The notes beneath the pieces were generated by a model. That model was not told the origin of the DNA. It saw nothing but the letters and a program-made list of their open reading frames with translations, and did no database searches. DNA of 64,000 bases from positions 27,977,501-28,041,500 of the forward strand of contig NC_088308.1 of NCBI RefSeq assembly GCF_910592395.1, read 5' to 3'. A program made the translations under genes and the position numbers. Of the stretch, positions 21,547 to 34,849 are shown piece after piece; positions within the stretch are counted from its first letter, which is position 1, and each line of letters opens with the position of its first letter. This stretch comes from Lineus longissimus (lineage: Eukaryota; Nemertea; Pilidiophora; Heteronemertea; Lineidae).

Positions 21547-24500
21547 ATGGCAATGATGCCTCCGAAGAATGGCATCTACATCGTACAGGGGGAGATCAAC
21601 CTGGTGGTCACCGCTATGCGCAGGAGCAGTCGCTGGAGCACACAGCGCCACCAGGTAAGGTGGAGTGAAATTGTACCAAAGTTTGTGCTTGAAGTTAAAC
21701 ACAGCTCCATAGGTGTTGGTTTTTGTAACAAGTGGACAGCACTTCTCAATACAAATGTTTTTACATTGATAGCAGATTCAGACCTTTTTGGACCTAACTT
21801 GTCTAATAAACCCATTGTAACCAACTTACTTATGTTCCTCTTTGTGCCTGGAAGCACATAAGTCTTCTGTCAGGACAGACCAAACTCCTTCATCTCCTTT
21901 TGTACTACAAGTAACTGAATTCATCATTTGCCTCTGTGGTTGAATAGGATTAAAACACGAGCAGTAAACTGACTGCTTTGTTTTGTTTGTTTGACAGGAC
22001 GATGAACAAGACCCCCTCCTGAGCAGCTTCTCACAGTTGAAGGACATTTTGACTAATATAACAGGTAAGTGATATGGGAGGAATTGGATGCTGACATATT
22101 TCATGATTGAGTGGGTCATAGCGTTCCGGAATGTCAAGATTATGGGATTAGCTTGGCTCTAGTCACGGGACACTCAGAATCCATTCCTTCGATTTACTAA
22201 AACCCAACCCTCCATAGCTTGTGCCACCCAATTCATTGTTTTGTCTCAATGTCTGACTACCAAACTTTGAATAGGGTACTAAAAACAACAATGGAGGATA
22301 CTGATGTCGTCAAAAGCTTCGCAGATTTTATGATTGTCTTTGTCAGCCCTGCTATTGTTGACATTTCAGATTTAGATGAAATCGAACCAAATGTTTTCCT
22401 TGGGCCATTCCTTGATGTAATAAGATCAGAAGACACTACAGGGCCTGTCACTGGACTTGCCTTGTCCTCAGTCAACAAGTTCCTGTCTTACGGACTTGTA
22501 GGTAAGTGTGAGGTTTTAGGTATTAGCCGAGAGAAGTTCATTTGATAGATGCTACACCTGAATGCCAGTACTTTCAGTCAACAAGTTGCTCTTGTGGAGA
22601 AAGTAGAAAAAGTTCGGGGAATGACGAATAACCCAATGGGCAACACACCTGACTTGTGGTGGCTAAAAATCCTGTAAGGAAAAGGCAGATCGGGAGGTTG
22701 CATTCATAATGTCATTTGTACTTCAGATCCTGGTTGTGATACAGCAGCCGCAGCGATAGAGAACATCGCCGATGCCGTGACTCATGCTCGCTTCGTGGGG
22801 ACAGACCCAGGCTCCGATGAGGTGGTCCTGATGAAGATACTACATGTACTAAGGACACTACTCCTTACTCCTGCTGGAACCAAACTCACCAATGAATCGG
22901 TCTGTGAAATCATGCAGTCATGTTTCAGAATCTGTTTTGAGATGAGATTAAGTGGTGAGTATTCACCTAATCTTTTCTATAACACACTCAGGTTGGTTCT
23001 CCTTACCTTTGCCTGTCCCCTCATTTATGGGTTTAAGGCAGAGATGACTTCGGATAAATCTTAGATTTCGGTCTTTATACGTGTTGAATGAGTGATTGAT
23101 AGCCTTTGTCATAGCTTTGTTTTATGATATCAATCCAAAATCAGAGTCGCACATTTGTACCTAACAGTAACTGAATCTGAACTCTATCATAGACAACTTT
23201 GATTTTGAACTGTCCTGTCATCTCTTCCAGAATTATTAAGGAAGTCTGCTGAGCACACCCTGATGGACATGGTTCAGCTCCTGTTCACTAGATTGCCCCA
23301 GTTTAAGGAAGACACCAAATGGATACAAAATCTCACAAAGAAGTTAAAAATGAGAGCGAGTGGTATGGATCCAACAAGAGGGAGTAAAAAGAAGCGATCC
23401 CCGAAACCTCGCCAGAGAAAGATGCCGCAGAGCGTCGTGCAGACGTCAGGTTTACAGGCGCCACATACAACTGGTATCCCTGAAGAGCGGCAGTCTGATC
23501 TGTCGGCATCTGATGAAAGGACTGATTCAATGGAGATTGAAAGGGCAGATGTACCTGCAGCGCTACAGGAACGTGTTGAAGGAGGCACTGATGACCAATC
23601 AGGAGCACCAGGCGATCAGACAGTTGGCAGAGATGGTGAGAATGCGGATGCTGATCAGTCTCTACAGTCAGTTGATGAATATCCAGATATGCCGTGCGTT
23701 ACTATAGCGACAACCCCTGTTGCCCCCAGCACCACCGTTGTTGATATACATGAAAGTTTTCAAGAGCGTTATGAGGAGGAGCGTGATGAACAAGATAGGA
23801 ATGAAGATGCAAAGTCCGAGTTGACGGAATCGACTGAAATGACACCAGCTGGAAGTATGCTGTCGGTGCCTGGCGACATGGACTCGAAAGTAAGTATTTG
23901 TGTGTATGTGAACAAGAGATCAGTAGCATTGACTTCTTAACACAACAAGGATTTAATGTCGGTATAGTAGCCACCTTTGTCATCTTGGTCTGGGGCATCC
24001 TGTGGATGATGCTACTTTGTAATTCTATGCATTCCCTAGTGGATGCAGGTTCTTGGTCCTGAGTCCAGCCATACACTTTGCATTCTTGCTTTAAAACATT
24101 TTGCCTCTTTTTTCATAGAAAAGTGGTAGTGAAACCGAGCTTGACACTCTGAGCTGTCCGTCTGAAGTTGGTGATGACCACGATTCTGTGATATCAGCTG
24201 CAGAGACATCAGATGCCGCATCTGTTCATGAGGCAGAGTTTGTTGGACCAAGAGGGGTACGATTCACCCCACAGCAGTTCAAAGAAGGTAGGACTCCCAA
24301 CACATTGACTTCATTCATTAGAGAAACAAGCTTTACTCACTATCTTTCAGTCAGTTATTGCTATGATGCACGTGACGATTGTCCTCTTTGTCAGATTGAC
24401 TACATCTTGGCCAATAGTACTGTGCTACAAATGCCTCACTATAACTAAGATTATCAATTTGCCTTTTCTTTTTCTAGGTTTCGGACCAATGATTCCATAC

Positions 24501-26678
24501 GGCTTGCCGTGTGTACGAGAGCTGTTCAGATTCCTCATCTCGCTGACGAATCCCCTCGACCGCCATAACAATGATGTGATGATTCACATGGGTTTGAGTT
24601 TGCTGACGGTTGCACTTGAATCTGGTGCAGATAACATTGGACAGTTCAATTCTCTCATTGGTCTAGTCAAGGATGATATGTGTAAAAATCTCTTCTCGGT
24701 AAGAAGCTTCTTGATTCGTCATTGTCATCTTTCCAACTTTTAGCTGCAGGCATAATATTCGTTAAAGTGAATGATCGTCTCAAAAAACGTTAAACCCCTG
24801 AGATTCTTTCTCTGAATTGACAGTATTTTGTAACTTGGTCTCACTCCAAAGAACCTCTTCAAACATTTTCCATGCTGAAAGTGTTCATTTATCTGTTTCA
24901 GTTATTACAGTCTGAAAGGCTGTCATTGTTCTCTGCATCACTGCGAGTGTGTTTCCTGTTGTTTGAATCCACGAGGAGTCATCTGAAGCTACAACTCGAG
25001 GTAAGCAAGTCATAGAATTGCTAGATTCTGAGATGTGGCAGCCATTTGCAGGGAAGAGGTGTAACATTCTTTGATATTTTGACTTCACATGCAGTTTTCA
25101 AGGCTAACCGGTAACTTTTTAAGCTGGATGGTCTACACGTTTAAGAGCTCCTGACAAATGTAAAAACAAGAAGGTTTCGTCTGTTGAGAACAAATTTGTT
25201 TGACCTCCTTGGTTGTCCTGTGATACATACCTGTCCTTGTAATCTTTCCAGATGTACTTGACAAAGCTAATGGATATCATAATATCCGAATCTCCTAGGA
25301 TATCTTACGAGCAGAGGGAAATTGCATTGGAGTCTGTGGTACAACTGTGGAGAATCCCTGGCCTAGTCACTGAGCTTTACCTCAACTATGACTGTGATAT
25401 CTACTGTTCAAATCTATTTGAGGATCTGACAAAGTTACTATCGAAGGTAGGAAGGTTACCGGTATATGGACCTGTGCATGTTATTGGGCAGTTTGTATGT
25501 AGGAAAGCAGAGCCTCTGTGGTGAGCACGCCCTCTTTCACATTCAGAATTGATCTGACAGGTGCTGAAACTGGGGCCCTCGTCATCTGACAATCGTATCA
25601 TCCAACCAATCATTCCTCTGTGTCACCGCAACCCATTTTGTGACAGTGGAAATGTGGACTGAGATCAAAGAGAGAAGAATGCCATTCATCACATGATTCA
25701 TTTCCTTCATGTTTTAGCCAAGAAATGAGGTTTATGTGCAATCGTTGTTCTTTCAGAATGCTTTCCCAGTGTCTGGCCTGTACACCACCCATCTCCTCTC
25801 CTTGGACTCCCTACTGACTGTGATTGACAGTATCGAGCAGCACTGCCACAGTAGGATACTAAATGGGACCAAGCTCACTGACTCAGAGTCAAAGGCATCA
25901 GTCAAGTTTGCTGACCAAGATGGCGAAGGTAATATTAGTTTGAATTTCTTGTGTGATGAGATGCACCGATGCCATGCCTTTGTTGGTTCAACACTTGACA
26001 CTGCTACGTATCATAACGATGGAAACATCCTTAGCATCAAGTGAGGATCTGTAAAGACAAGAGCCACGATTATTTGGGGGAGGTGGTATTGGCCAGGTTT
26101 AGCAGTGCCCGTGCCTTACTTTCTGATCCATGTGATAAGGCTGAGTTCCATGTTTTCAGTGAAACCAGATGAAGAGGAGAGCCCATCCAGAGACTGTGAA
26201 TCTGTACCTCCTGTCCCTGCCTTGTCTGGGTATTCAGTTGGTCAGAATATTCCTGCAGTCAACAAGGACCAAGAGACAGGTATGTTGTTGCCAGCTGCTT
26301 GACTTCGCCATGACATAATGAAAAAGTTCATTGCGCCTCCTTGAGTGGTTTGTGAATATCAAGGTGTACTCTAAATGTCCCAAGCATAATACTGGTTCAT
26401 TTCACTGCAGCTGAGCTTGAGGCATTGATTGAATATGAGACAAGGCGCTTGGGAATCTGAGAAGTAATTTCTGTCAAGTTTATTCATTGTGGGCACAGGC
26501 AATGTTAGGAATATTTGTGGATATTTTCAGCCATATTTGCCTCTGACATTTTGCAGAACCAACCAAGATCAAGATGAAGGATGGTAAGCGTGGCCCGGTC
26601 ATTAAACCCAATCGTATGAAGGTCACCTCAAGGTTACCTTCAGAGGAAGAGCTGGCAGCCATCAAGAGGAAAAAGAAG
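21547..26678 (+). other. GBF1: GBF1 exons 1-12: DCB, HUS and the linker before SEC7
   Basis: Exons: 21547-21654, 21998-22064, 22370-22501, 22727-22954, 23231-23889, 24119-24287, 24478-24698, 24902-25000, 25252-25446, 25757-25928, 26160-26279, 26557-26678. The dimerisation part holds [20 protein letters not shown] and [20 protein letters not shown]. The 659-nt exon 5 carries a basic [12 protein letters not shown] patch and a long acidic, Ser/Thr-rich disordered insert. The HUS box region is in exons 7-9 ([20 protein letters not shown]). Exons 10-12 form a poorly conserved linker ending in a basic cluster (AIKRKKK) before SEC7. Confidence 0.96.
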
Positions 26679-29600
26679 GTAAAGTCTGCGTTATGTTTAT
26701 CCAATACCATTATCCAGAAATTGAGAAGGTGGGGGGGGGGGGGAGAGTGGTTTGGAGTACCAGAATCAAGCAGATTTTGTAGCTGCTGGATATCCTTGGG
26801 AGACTGGGATAATTATGTGCTTCAACTTGAAGTGAGTCCTTCTTGATAACTTTTTGTTTTTTCAGCTGCTTCACACTGGTACAGAGCAGTTCAATATCAA
26901 ACCAAGTAAGGGTATTGCGTTCCTGCAAGAGCATGGCCTCATGTCGACACCCCTCGATCCTGGTGAGGTGGTCACGTTCCTCAAGGAGAACCCTCGACTC
27001 GATAAGAAGATGATTGGAGAGTTCATCAGCAGTAAGAAGAATGCTGTCGTGTTGGAGGCTTTTGTCAAGTAAGTGTCAGTCTCGTTGATGAGGCAACTCG
27101 CTCAGAGTAGAAGGCTGTATCTGTCCACATTATCCATTCCTTAGGCTGGACACTGGGGATGTTGAGGTCAGGTTTTATGCCTACTCTTATTAGGAAGGTT
27201 GAAGTGGAATAACGTTGTCAGTCTCTCATGGTGAAGGAAGGTTTAGATGTTGTGTAGCCAAGTGTGGGCTCCCTGTACAGTCTGGTGAAGGTTTGAGGTC
27301 AATTTGATTTGGTTTTAGTTTTGATTGAAATGAGTAAACCCCTGAGACAGCTGATCGTCCTGCAGAAATCAGTGATGGACTTGTGTTTCAGTCAATCATC
27401 TCCTTTTCAGATCTTTCATATTCGATGACCTGAGAGTTGATGAAGCATTGCGTCTCTACCTGGAGCAGTTCCGTCTGCCGGGGGAGGCACCTGTCATTTC
27501 CTATCTACTCGAACATTTTGCTGAACACTGGCATGTAAGTAATCACTTCGATTTGCATTTTGAGAAAATTTGTATGAACCTTAGGGACCTTTTTGAATGG
27601 TTCTGTCTTCCTCAGTTGGTAAACTTAGTTCAAGCTGTGCGATTCTTAACATTTCAAGTGGATGTGTTTTCAGAAAACAAATGGTGAGCCATTCGTCAAT
27701 GCCGATGCTGCATTTACGCTTGCCTATGCTGTGATTATGCTGAATGTGGATCAACATAACCATAATGTCAAGAAACAGAGCGTACCAATGACAATATATG
27801 TAAGTAAACATCAGTCAGTTGTAGCTGTTGTTCATGTGAGGTATAATCAGTTTGCTATATCTGTCCTATAGTAAGGTGACATGTCATGAAGATATCACCT
27901 CCTCTAATTGTGACCATGAAAGCAGTTGTTGAAACTCTCAGAGTTTGACATAGTGGTTCACTGGGTAAGGTGTCCCAACTCTTATTCCATACTTTCATCC
28001 CCCCAAGGTCGAGCTCAAATGATGGGTTGTGTGTGTTGCCCTTTGAAACTCAAGAGTGCCTGTTGAAGTGACAGCTGTTGTTGGGCACTAGAGACATATT
28101 AAAGTCATCATGAATGTTACCGCAATACTTCCGTGTTTCAGGAATTCAGGAAGAATTTGAAAGGAGTAAATGGTGGCGCTAACTTTGAAGAAGAGATGCT
28201 GGAGGAGATATATGCTGCTATCAAGTAAGCGATACTTTTCTGAGATTACCTCTCATAAAATGGTAATGTCTTGATGTGCTAATGGAGTTCTTCAATGGTG
28301 GCCGTATAATAGGTTCCACCATTTCGGAACACCTTAGAGGAAATATCCGAAAATGTATAACTGTGAGCTTCTTGGAATGTATTGAAAGCAAGAACTTGTT
28401 TGTTTTCAGGTCAGATGAGATTGTTATGCCAGCTGAGCAAGTCGGTCAAGTCAGAGAGAACTATCTGTGGAAGGTTCTACTTCGGCGAGGGACAGGACGA
28501 GAAGGCCTATTCTCACATGCCCCGACCGGGTCATTTGATCATGATCTGTTTTCACTCATCTGGGGGCCAACTGTGGCAGCACTGTCATTCGTATTTGATA
28601 AAAGTTTAGATGACACGATAGTGCAGAAGGCTATCTCCGGATTCAGGTACGTGTCAGATCTTAGTCAGTTCTTATTTTACTGGCATGGTCGATTTTGAGA
28701 AAGTGATATTGCTTGCTTTTCAAAGTCCTTTAATCCATAGATGAATGTTTGTCTTATAGACTCTTATCTGCCTATGGGTTGAGTGGCGAGTGGTTTCCAA
28801 CCAAAGGCCACTTCTAATGCTCATGACAGCATTGATTGTATGTCTTCATCTTGTCTTTTTCTCTCTCCAGGAAATGTGCCATGATTTCAGCCCACTATGG
28901 TTTGAGTGATGTGTTCGACAACCTCGTCATATCACTCTGTAAATTCACTACATTATTGAGTGCACCAGAGGTAAGAAGATTTCTCTATTCGACCCATTGA
29001 CTGTCATTTGTTCACAGTCAAAATAACAAAGACAGCTGTTTGAATGTTGATTTGCCTTTTGCTTATAACAACTGTTTGTGAAGTTATCATTTCAACACAT
29101 TTTATGTGTAATTTCAGTCACCAGAGAACATCCCCATATTGTTTGGTAACAATCAGAAAGCCCAGCTTGCTGCTCGTACCGTGTTTGGTTTAGCACATCG
29201 CCACGGTGACATACTACGCGAGGGTTGGAAGAACATCCTTGATTGTTTACTGCAACTGTATCGAGCCAAACTGTTACCCAAGGTGTTGGTCGAAGTGGAG
29301 GACTTTCTCGATCCAAACGGGAAGGTCTCTTTGATAAAGGAAGACGTCGGAGCTAATCAACGGTATGTTGAAAACTGTTGTCATGAATGGCTAAGCTGTA
29401 CTTTCTCTTCATCTTTCTATCACGGTCCTTTCCTTTGATTCATTTGTAACATTCATATATCAATGCGTCTCTATTCCTTCTTTTCAGACAAGACTCTGGC
29501 GTGCTCAGTTCATTTTATTCCTACTTTGCCCTCTCCGACAACACGCAGCAACGAGGGCCGACTCCAGATGAACAAGAGGCCATCAAAATCTCCCACACAT

Positions 29601-32600
29601 GTATACGTGATTGTCATATTGAACAACTTATACTTGATACGAAATTCTTACGGATGGATTCTCTGCAGGAGTTGACCAAGGCATTATTATTCGCTGCCCA
29701 ATGTCACCTCAACCATGATAACATAGGAACACATTATGACGAGGATGCCTCAGTGTTCTACCTGGAACAACTTATCAGGGTTGTCTTACAAAACAGGTGA
29801 GCTACACGTACATTTAGTATGTCAACGTATAACAACCAGCTTCAAGCTGACTGATGTCATCACAATGAGTAGAACTAGCTATGGGTCAGCTTGGCATCCG
29901 GAACAAAAGGTCATGATTCAGCGATTACATAACACCTGAATTGTCATCATCAACATTTCCGGGAGCAATAACCCTGTTTGGTTATTGGCTCACTTGTCCT
30001 GCGAGTTTAAAGTCAACCTTTTTCTTTCCAGGGACAGGGTAGCTCCTATTTGGCAATCAGTACGTGACTACTTCTACAACATTCTGGTCAACGCAACAGA
30101 ACCGTCATTTATGGTCGAGAGGGCAGTTGTTGGTCTGCTGAGACTTGCAATAAGGCTGTTACGGAGAGAAGATATAGCTCCTCAGGTAAGCTGTAGATGG
30201 GCTGGATGCCAACTATACAGGTGTTGTTACAATGAGGTTGCTAGACATTAGGAGGCGGTTTGTTGTTTGAAGGTCAAATCAGTGATGGGCTACTTGTCTG
30301 TGGCTGCTCCCTGCCATCCCCTAGAATCCCCAGGATGTTGAAGTGCTTTGAGATAGGATCTCTGACCTAACTTGATTGTATCCATTCTGTTCTCTTGTAG
30401 GTTTTAACTACACTGCGCATCTTCTTGATGATGAAGCCAGCTGTCATCCATTCTGTGTGCCGACAAGTCTCTTTTGGCCTCCATGAGTTGCTGCGGACGA
30501 ACGCTGCTAACATTCACAGTGCAATGGACTGGTACACTTTATTTACATTGCTGGAAGTGGTTGGAGCAGGTTGTTCCCCACCACCCATGTCAGGGGATGG
30601 TGAGGTCCAGGAGGTCGCGTCGGATGGAGGTGCCCAAAGTGATAGCGAGCTACCCAGCACGGCTTCGGAGGGAGCAGGAGAGAAGGGCTACACATCAGAC
30701 AGTGAGCTTTACGAAGCAAGAACAACACGAAGTAGATCCACTCCCGATCTTGATGTCCAACCTGCACCAGGTGGAGGAAGTTGGTTGCTGGTAAGTGGAT
30801 GGCAGTTCATCTCCAGATTCCCAGGCTCGATGTCCTCTGTCTTTGGTCGTACAGTTTGACCAAGTGTTGGGAGTGAAGACTGTGAGTGGCGCTAGTCTGA
30901 CACTACAGCTCCACTACTTGTTCCTCTGGTTCGAGCCCTGACATGTCTTCCCTGGTCGTGGACATGGACATGGAAGGGTTCATACAACTTTGATTCACTT
31001 TTCACCTCTTGTCTCAGAAAGGTCTTGTCGACGACTCAGTGAAACCTTCTTTCATGAGAGTATCTCTGCCTCACCAGAGTGTCAGTTCATAACAATCTTG
31101 TCTTTCTTTGGTTTTAGGTCAACAAGAATAAGTTTGAGGACAAACCTGTGAACCAGTTCAACATAGTCTTGAACGAGGAGATTAGACACCATGATACCAA
31201 GTCGCTGTTGAAATCATGTGAAACGTTAGCATTCCTCGTGCGAGATGCAGCACATGTCACACCACACAACTTCCAAAGTTGTGTTCACTGCATCAGGACA
31301 TTTGTAGAAGCTGGACTAAATGGAGGTGAGTAAGGAGTGTTTAGAGGTGAAGAATTCAATGCTGTATACAGAAAACAAAGATTCATGGATACAGCTTCGC
31401 CCATGGCATTGAAAGTGGACAGTTATTGTTCCGTGACCAGTTTGGTGAACATTGGTTCAGGTCTCTATGCAGGCCTGATTCAGTCTCGACTTCAGCTTGG
31501 CAAAGTCTCACTTCATGGTGATACATATTTTCCAGGTGTACCAGTCCGACAACCCAAACAACACAATCCAAAAGAAAAGAAGCGGCGATCGACGATGAAA
31601 CGCTCGCGATCATCTCCTAGTCATCTTGTAAACCAGACATCAGATGATGAAACTGAGGGGGAGAGCACGACAGGTGGTTATCATTCCCTTTCAATACAGG
31701 TAGGTTGGAATTGTCACGGTCTTCTGAGACTTGGCGGGACGATGTGACTTATAGAGACGATGAGTAGGTTAATTCTACAGCAAGGTATAGTGGAACCTCG
31801 GGCACCAAAAAGCCAATTTGATCAGGGAAGAAGTCGTCATTCTAAGTGCTTATTCAGTACCTTTCAAGAGCAACTGAAAACTAACCAAGGTGGACTGTGT
31901 ACTTTCTGATACCACTACATGTACTACGACATGTAAGGTCTGGTATTCTTTAATATTATCAGGGAACTATGCTAGTCAATGTCGTTAGATGGTTTCAGTC
32001 ATGTTGGCCGCTTTCCTGTTTCAGCTTTTAGATCTGATGCACACGCTCCACACTCGTACTGCATCAATCTTCAGTTCCTGGGCAGAAGAAGAGAAGGCGG
32101 CTAATGGGGAGAACATAGATGCTGGGGCTGGCACACTCTGGGTGCAGTGTTGGTGCCCATTGTTACAAGGTAAGCAAACTAATATGGATCTCCTTTATCT
32201 GAGGTCTATTCCAGTGCAAGGTTAAGATTTTACACTGTTAAACAATCAATCTACAATGAGGTTTTCAATCTTTGTGCCTGAGTTGGCACCAATCAGAAAC
32301 CTCTCTGCCAGTGGTGGTTATAATGAGCCACTCTCATAGTAAGCTGTCACCTAGGGATTAACTATTATGTAATCAGTTGAATGTATGACAGACAATCAAA
32401 CTCCTTGACACTTGTATTGTTCCCTTATGCAGTGTATATGTAAGGTTAGTCTGTGTTGTACCTCTGTAGAAGTAAGGTGTCTTTGGTTGCAATGAAGTCA
32501 CCTTCAGCTTGATGATTGATTCCTGTGATGGGTTACCTTGTCCACACTGGTGCAGTGGACACATGAAGAGGATGTCTGCCAGTTTTCATCAGGTAGTTGT

Positions 32601-34849
32601 TTCATCTACCATGTGCTTATGAATAGTATGTTTGCTGTTACAAATGTACCCACCTGCGAGTCATAACATCTTTGTTCATGTTTCAGGCATTGCTCGTTTG
32701 TGTTGTGATACGCGAAGACAGGTCCGAAGTCAAGCTCTAACCTACCTCCAGAGGGCGTTACTGGTCCATGATCTGCAGACTCTCTCGGCCATGGAATGGG
32801 AATCATGCTTCAATAAAGTCTTATTTCCATTGTTGTCCAAGTTATTGGACAATATCAACCCCCAGGATCAAAGTGGGCTTGAGGAGACCAGGATGAGGGC
32901 GGCGACTTTGCTCTGCAAGGTAATCTCCTTTCCCAACATACTTACCCTAGGACCAGGTGGAGGAAGTCACTGCTAGCAACAACAAACCTAAAATATAGGC
33001 ACAATGAACAAAAAAACATGTGGTGTGCCTACGTATATTCAGGTTTGTTTTGGCCAGGAGTGACTTCCTCCAACTGGTGTGTCAGTGACTATTGGTCCAT
33101 GCCTCACTCATTCCTCTGATGACCATATTACAACTGAACATTATTGTGTTTTTCTTCAGGTTTTCCTGCAGCACCTGACCCCACTGTTGTCTCTGTCAAC
33201 GTTCACTGCCCTTTGGTTGACGATACTGGAGTTCATGGATAAATACATGCATGCTGATAAAAGTGACCTGTTGGTAAGTTGGAATATGTCAAATAGGATT
33301 TCCCTGGCTGATACCATAATTGTTAGATGGCAAGTTTTTCAGACTCCATTCATAATGCTATTACATTGTACTTGTTGGTCATTGTTACTGTCTGTATGGA
33401 GTGTGGGTTACTGACTGTATTTGCCACATTGTCTCTGCAGTCAAGGTGCTTCAGCAATGAGCTGAGATGATGGATTTGAATTGAGATGAAAAAGTTTACA
33501 GAGCCACCATTCTCTGTCTAAGGCCTCTTTCTCCACCTCTATCATGTTCATTTCAGTACGAAGCGATACCTGAGTCACTGAAGAACATGTTACTTGTGAT
33601 GGATACGGCTGGCATATTTGAGTTGACAGAGACCGAGGAATCACAGCTGTGGAAACTCACCTGGGATAAGATTGACACATTCCTGCCGAACCTTCGAGAG
33701 GAAGTCTTCAAGCCTCACAACAAACATGAGAAAGGTAGGTCACTGTGATTCATTTATTAATTCTCAGTTCGACAAGGGTCTGAGCGCATGTGGCTTTCCA
33801 TCTTTGGTTATCTTTGACATTGATTCTTCCTTTGGGGCAATAACTTGACTTTCAACATCTCATTCTCAGAGCAATTTCATCAGGGATTGGTATGCCCGAC
33901 TTGGCCTTAACTGAAATGCTTTTGCTTGCTACAAGGAGGCACAGAGGTGATGTCTGCATCACTTGTGCGGTTGCGAAATGAGTTGACATTGAAATGAGCT
34001 GTCATATTCTTCACTTACACTTTGACCACTCCCCTCCACTAACTGCATGTTAACGCCTGTTGCAGACCGAGGTCGCAGGTCCCAACCTCCTCCTCAAGGA
34101 GACGCTCCTCCATCTACTCAACCTGTGCCATCAGAACCTCCAGTCACCACTGCTACAACTACACAGCCTGTTTCTCAAGGTATGTGTAAATACACCAATA
34201 TACAAGTGAACTGACAAACTGGACAAGTTACAGTCATATCCAGTGCTTCAGCTGCCTGAGAGGGGATGCAGAAGAACAAAGGCAGTAATGCACCAAGGTC
34301 TCCTTGTTTGAAACTGATATCCTCAGAAGAGGGTCACTGGTGTAGTTGTAATAACTCCAAATGTTTCTTATGCTAGGAATATTGTCTGCTTCTGTTTGGT
34401 CATGTGCTTGTACAGCATCCGGTGCTATAAGCTGATGTTTATCTCTCAATTCCAGAGCCTGTTGAATCTGACAATCGACCAAGCAGTCCTCTCACCTCAG
34501 CAACAGTTCCTAAGTCATCAGGGTACATTCTGCACCCGCCCCTTCCAGATACATCCTCTACGAGCAAGATTGAACCAACCATGCCTATACTGCTCAACCC
34601 TGACGTAATGCAGCACACAGCTATACCTATTATTTCACCACAGGTAAGCAAATGTTATCTCACCTCCCTTGTGTGCTAATCGCTGAGCCAACTTAAAACA
34701 GGAGGAGTGCAGTGGTTTATAGATTCCTTACAGATGTTGAGGGTTCAAATGCTTTCAAAGTGTTGATGGTTATCTGTACTTGCTCTCTTTTATTTCAGGG
34801 AACACCTGAGAGGGTTAGCTCGCCTTCTGTTGTGGCAGAATCGAGATGA
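21547..34849 (+). CDS. GBF1: GBF1, Golgi brefeldin A-resistant ARF guanine-nucleotide exchange factor (31 coding exons)
   Basis: Activates ARF GTPases (GDP to GTP exchange) at the ER-Golgi intermediate compartment and cis-Golgi, driving COPI coat assembly. The 31 exons join without a frame error into 1885 codons, close to the roughly 1860 of vertebrate GBF1. The start is [20 protein letters not shown], matching the family's N-terminus, with ATG immediately after the acceptor at 21545-21546. Order: DCB and HUS domains (about residues 1-560), a variable acidic insert in exon 5, SEC7 (about 765-950), HDS1-3 (about 960-1770), then a Pro/Ser/Thr-rich tail ending VVAESR. The SEC7 glutamic finger is present in RLPGEAP (about Glu857). 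Tyr, Asp and Met at the known brefeldin A-sensitising positions of the [13 protein letters not shown] region are retained, which predicts a drug-sensitive enzyme (inference). No missing domain was seen. Confidence 0.98.
26866..28646 (+). other. GBF1: GBF1 exons 13-17: catalytic SEC7 domain
   Basis: Exons: 26866-27068, 27411-27534, 27674-27799, 28142-28224, 28410-28646. The domain opens with [16 protein letters not shown] and runs through [24 protein letters not shown] (catalytic glutamate) and the ARF-binding groove helix [28 protein letters not shown] and the start of HDS1 ([14 protein letters not shown]) follow. All expected landmarks are intact. Confidence 0.97.
27951..28020 (+). mobile_element. 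Possible tRNA-derived SINE remnant in a GBF1 intron
   Basis: TAGTGGTTCACTGGGTAAGG resembles a tRNA D-arm with A-box, and about 45 nt later GGTCGAGCTCAAAT resembles a degenerate B-box. The spacing is tRNA-like but the pairing is poor. It lies in the intron between SEC7 exons 27674-27799 and 28142-28224. Confidence 0.3.
31786..31900. mobile_element. DNA-transposon-end-like sequence in a GBF1 intron
   Basis: Begins ATAGTGGAACCTCGGGCACC. The AGTGGAACCYCGG start is shared with the element at 42790 and is typical of terminal inverted repeats of short nonautonomous DNA transposons in invertebrates. No matching opposite end was found nearby. Confidence 0.3.
32952..33078. mobile_element. Foldback (MITE-like) palindrome in a GBF1 intron
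   Basis: A 127-bp near-palindrome. The outer arms 32953-32971 and 33059-33077 pair over 19 bp with one mismatch (CCAGGTGGAGGAAGTCACT). Inner blocks also pair: AACAAACCT with AGGTTTGTT, and TAGGCACA with TGTGCCTA. This layered symmetry is characteristic of miniature inverted-repeat elements. No coding capacity; it sits between exons 32687-32919 and 33160-33273. Confidence 0.7.

Larger units (their letters stand above)
28871..34849 (+). other. GBF1: GBF1 exons 18-31: HDS domains and C-terminal tail
   Basis: Exons: 28871-28970, 29118-29362, 29488-29796, 30032-30185, 30401-30790, 31118-31325, 31536-31699, 32025-32169, 32687-32919, 33160-33273, 33557-33734, 34066-34179, 34456-34643, 34799-34849. 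Landmarks are [15 protein letters not shown] (HDS1), [19 protein letters not shown] (HDS2) and [13 protein letters not shown]. Exon 24 inserts a basic, serine-rich segment ([17 protein letters not shown]). The last three exons encode a Pro-rich tail with PILLNPDVM, as in other GBF1 proteins. TGA is at 34847-34849. Confidence 0.96.

Noticed and set aside
26411-26460. Possible alternative terminal GBF1 exon ([10 protein letters not shown], then TGA) that would end the protein before SEC7
   Set aside because: Acceptor and phase fit exon 11, but there is no polyadenylation signal nearby and the normal exon 12 is intact; probably chance.
30880-30945. B-box-like GGTTCGAGCCC near 30925
   Set aside because: No matching A-box at tRNA spacing and no acceptor stem; chance match in a GBF1 intron.
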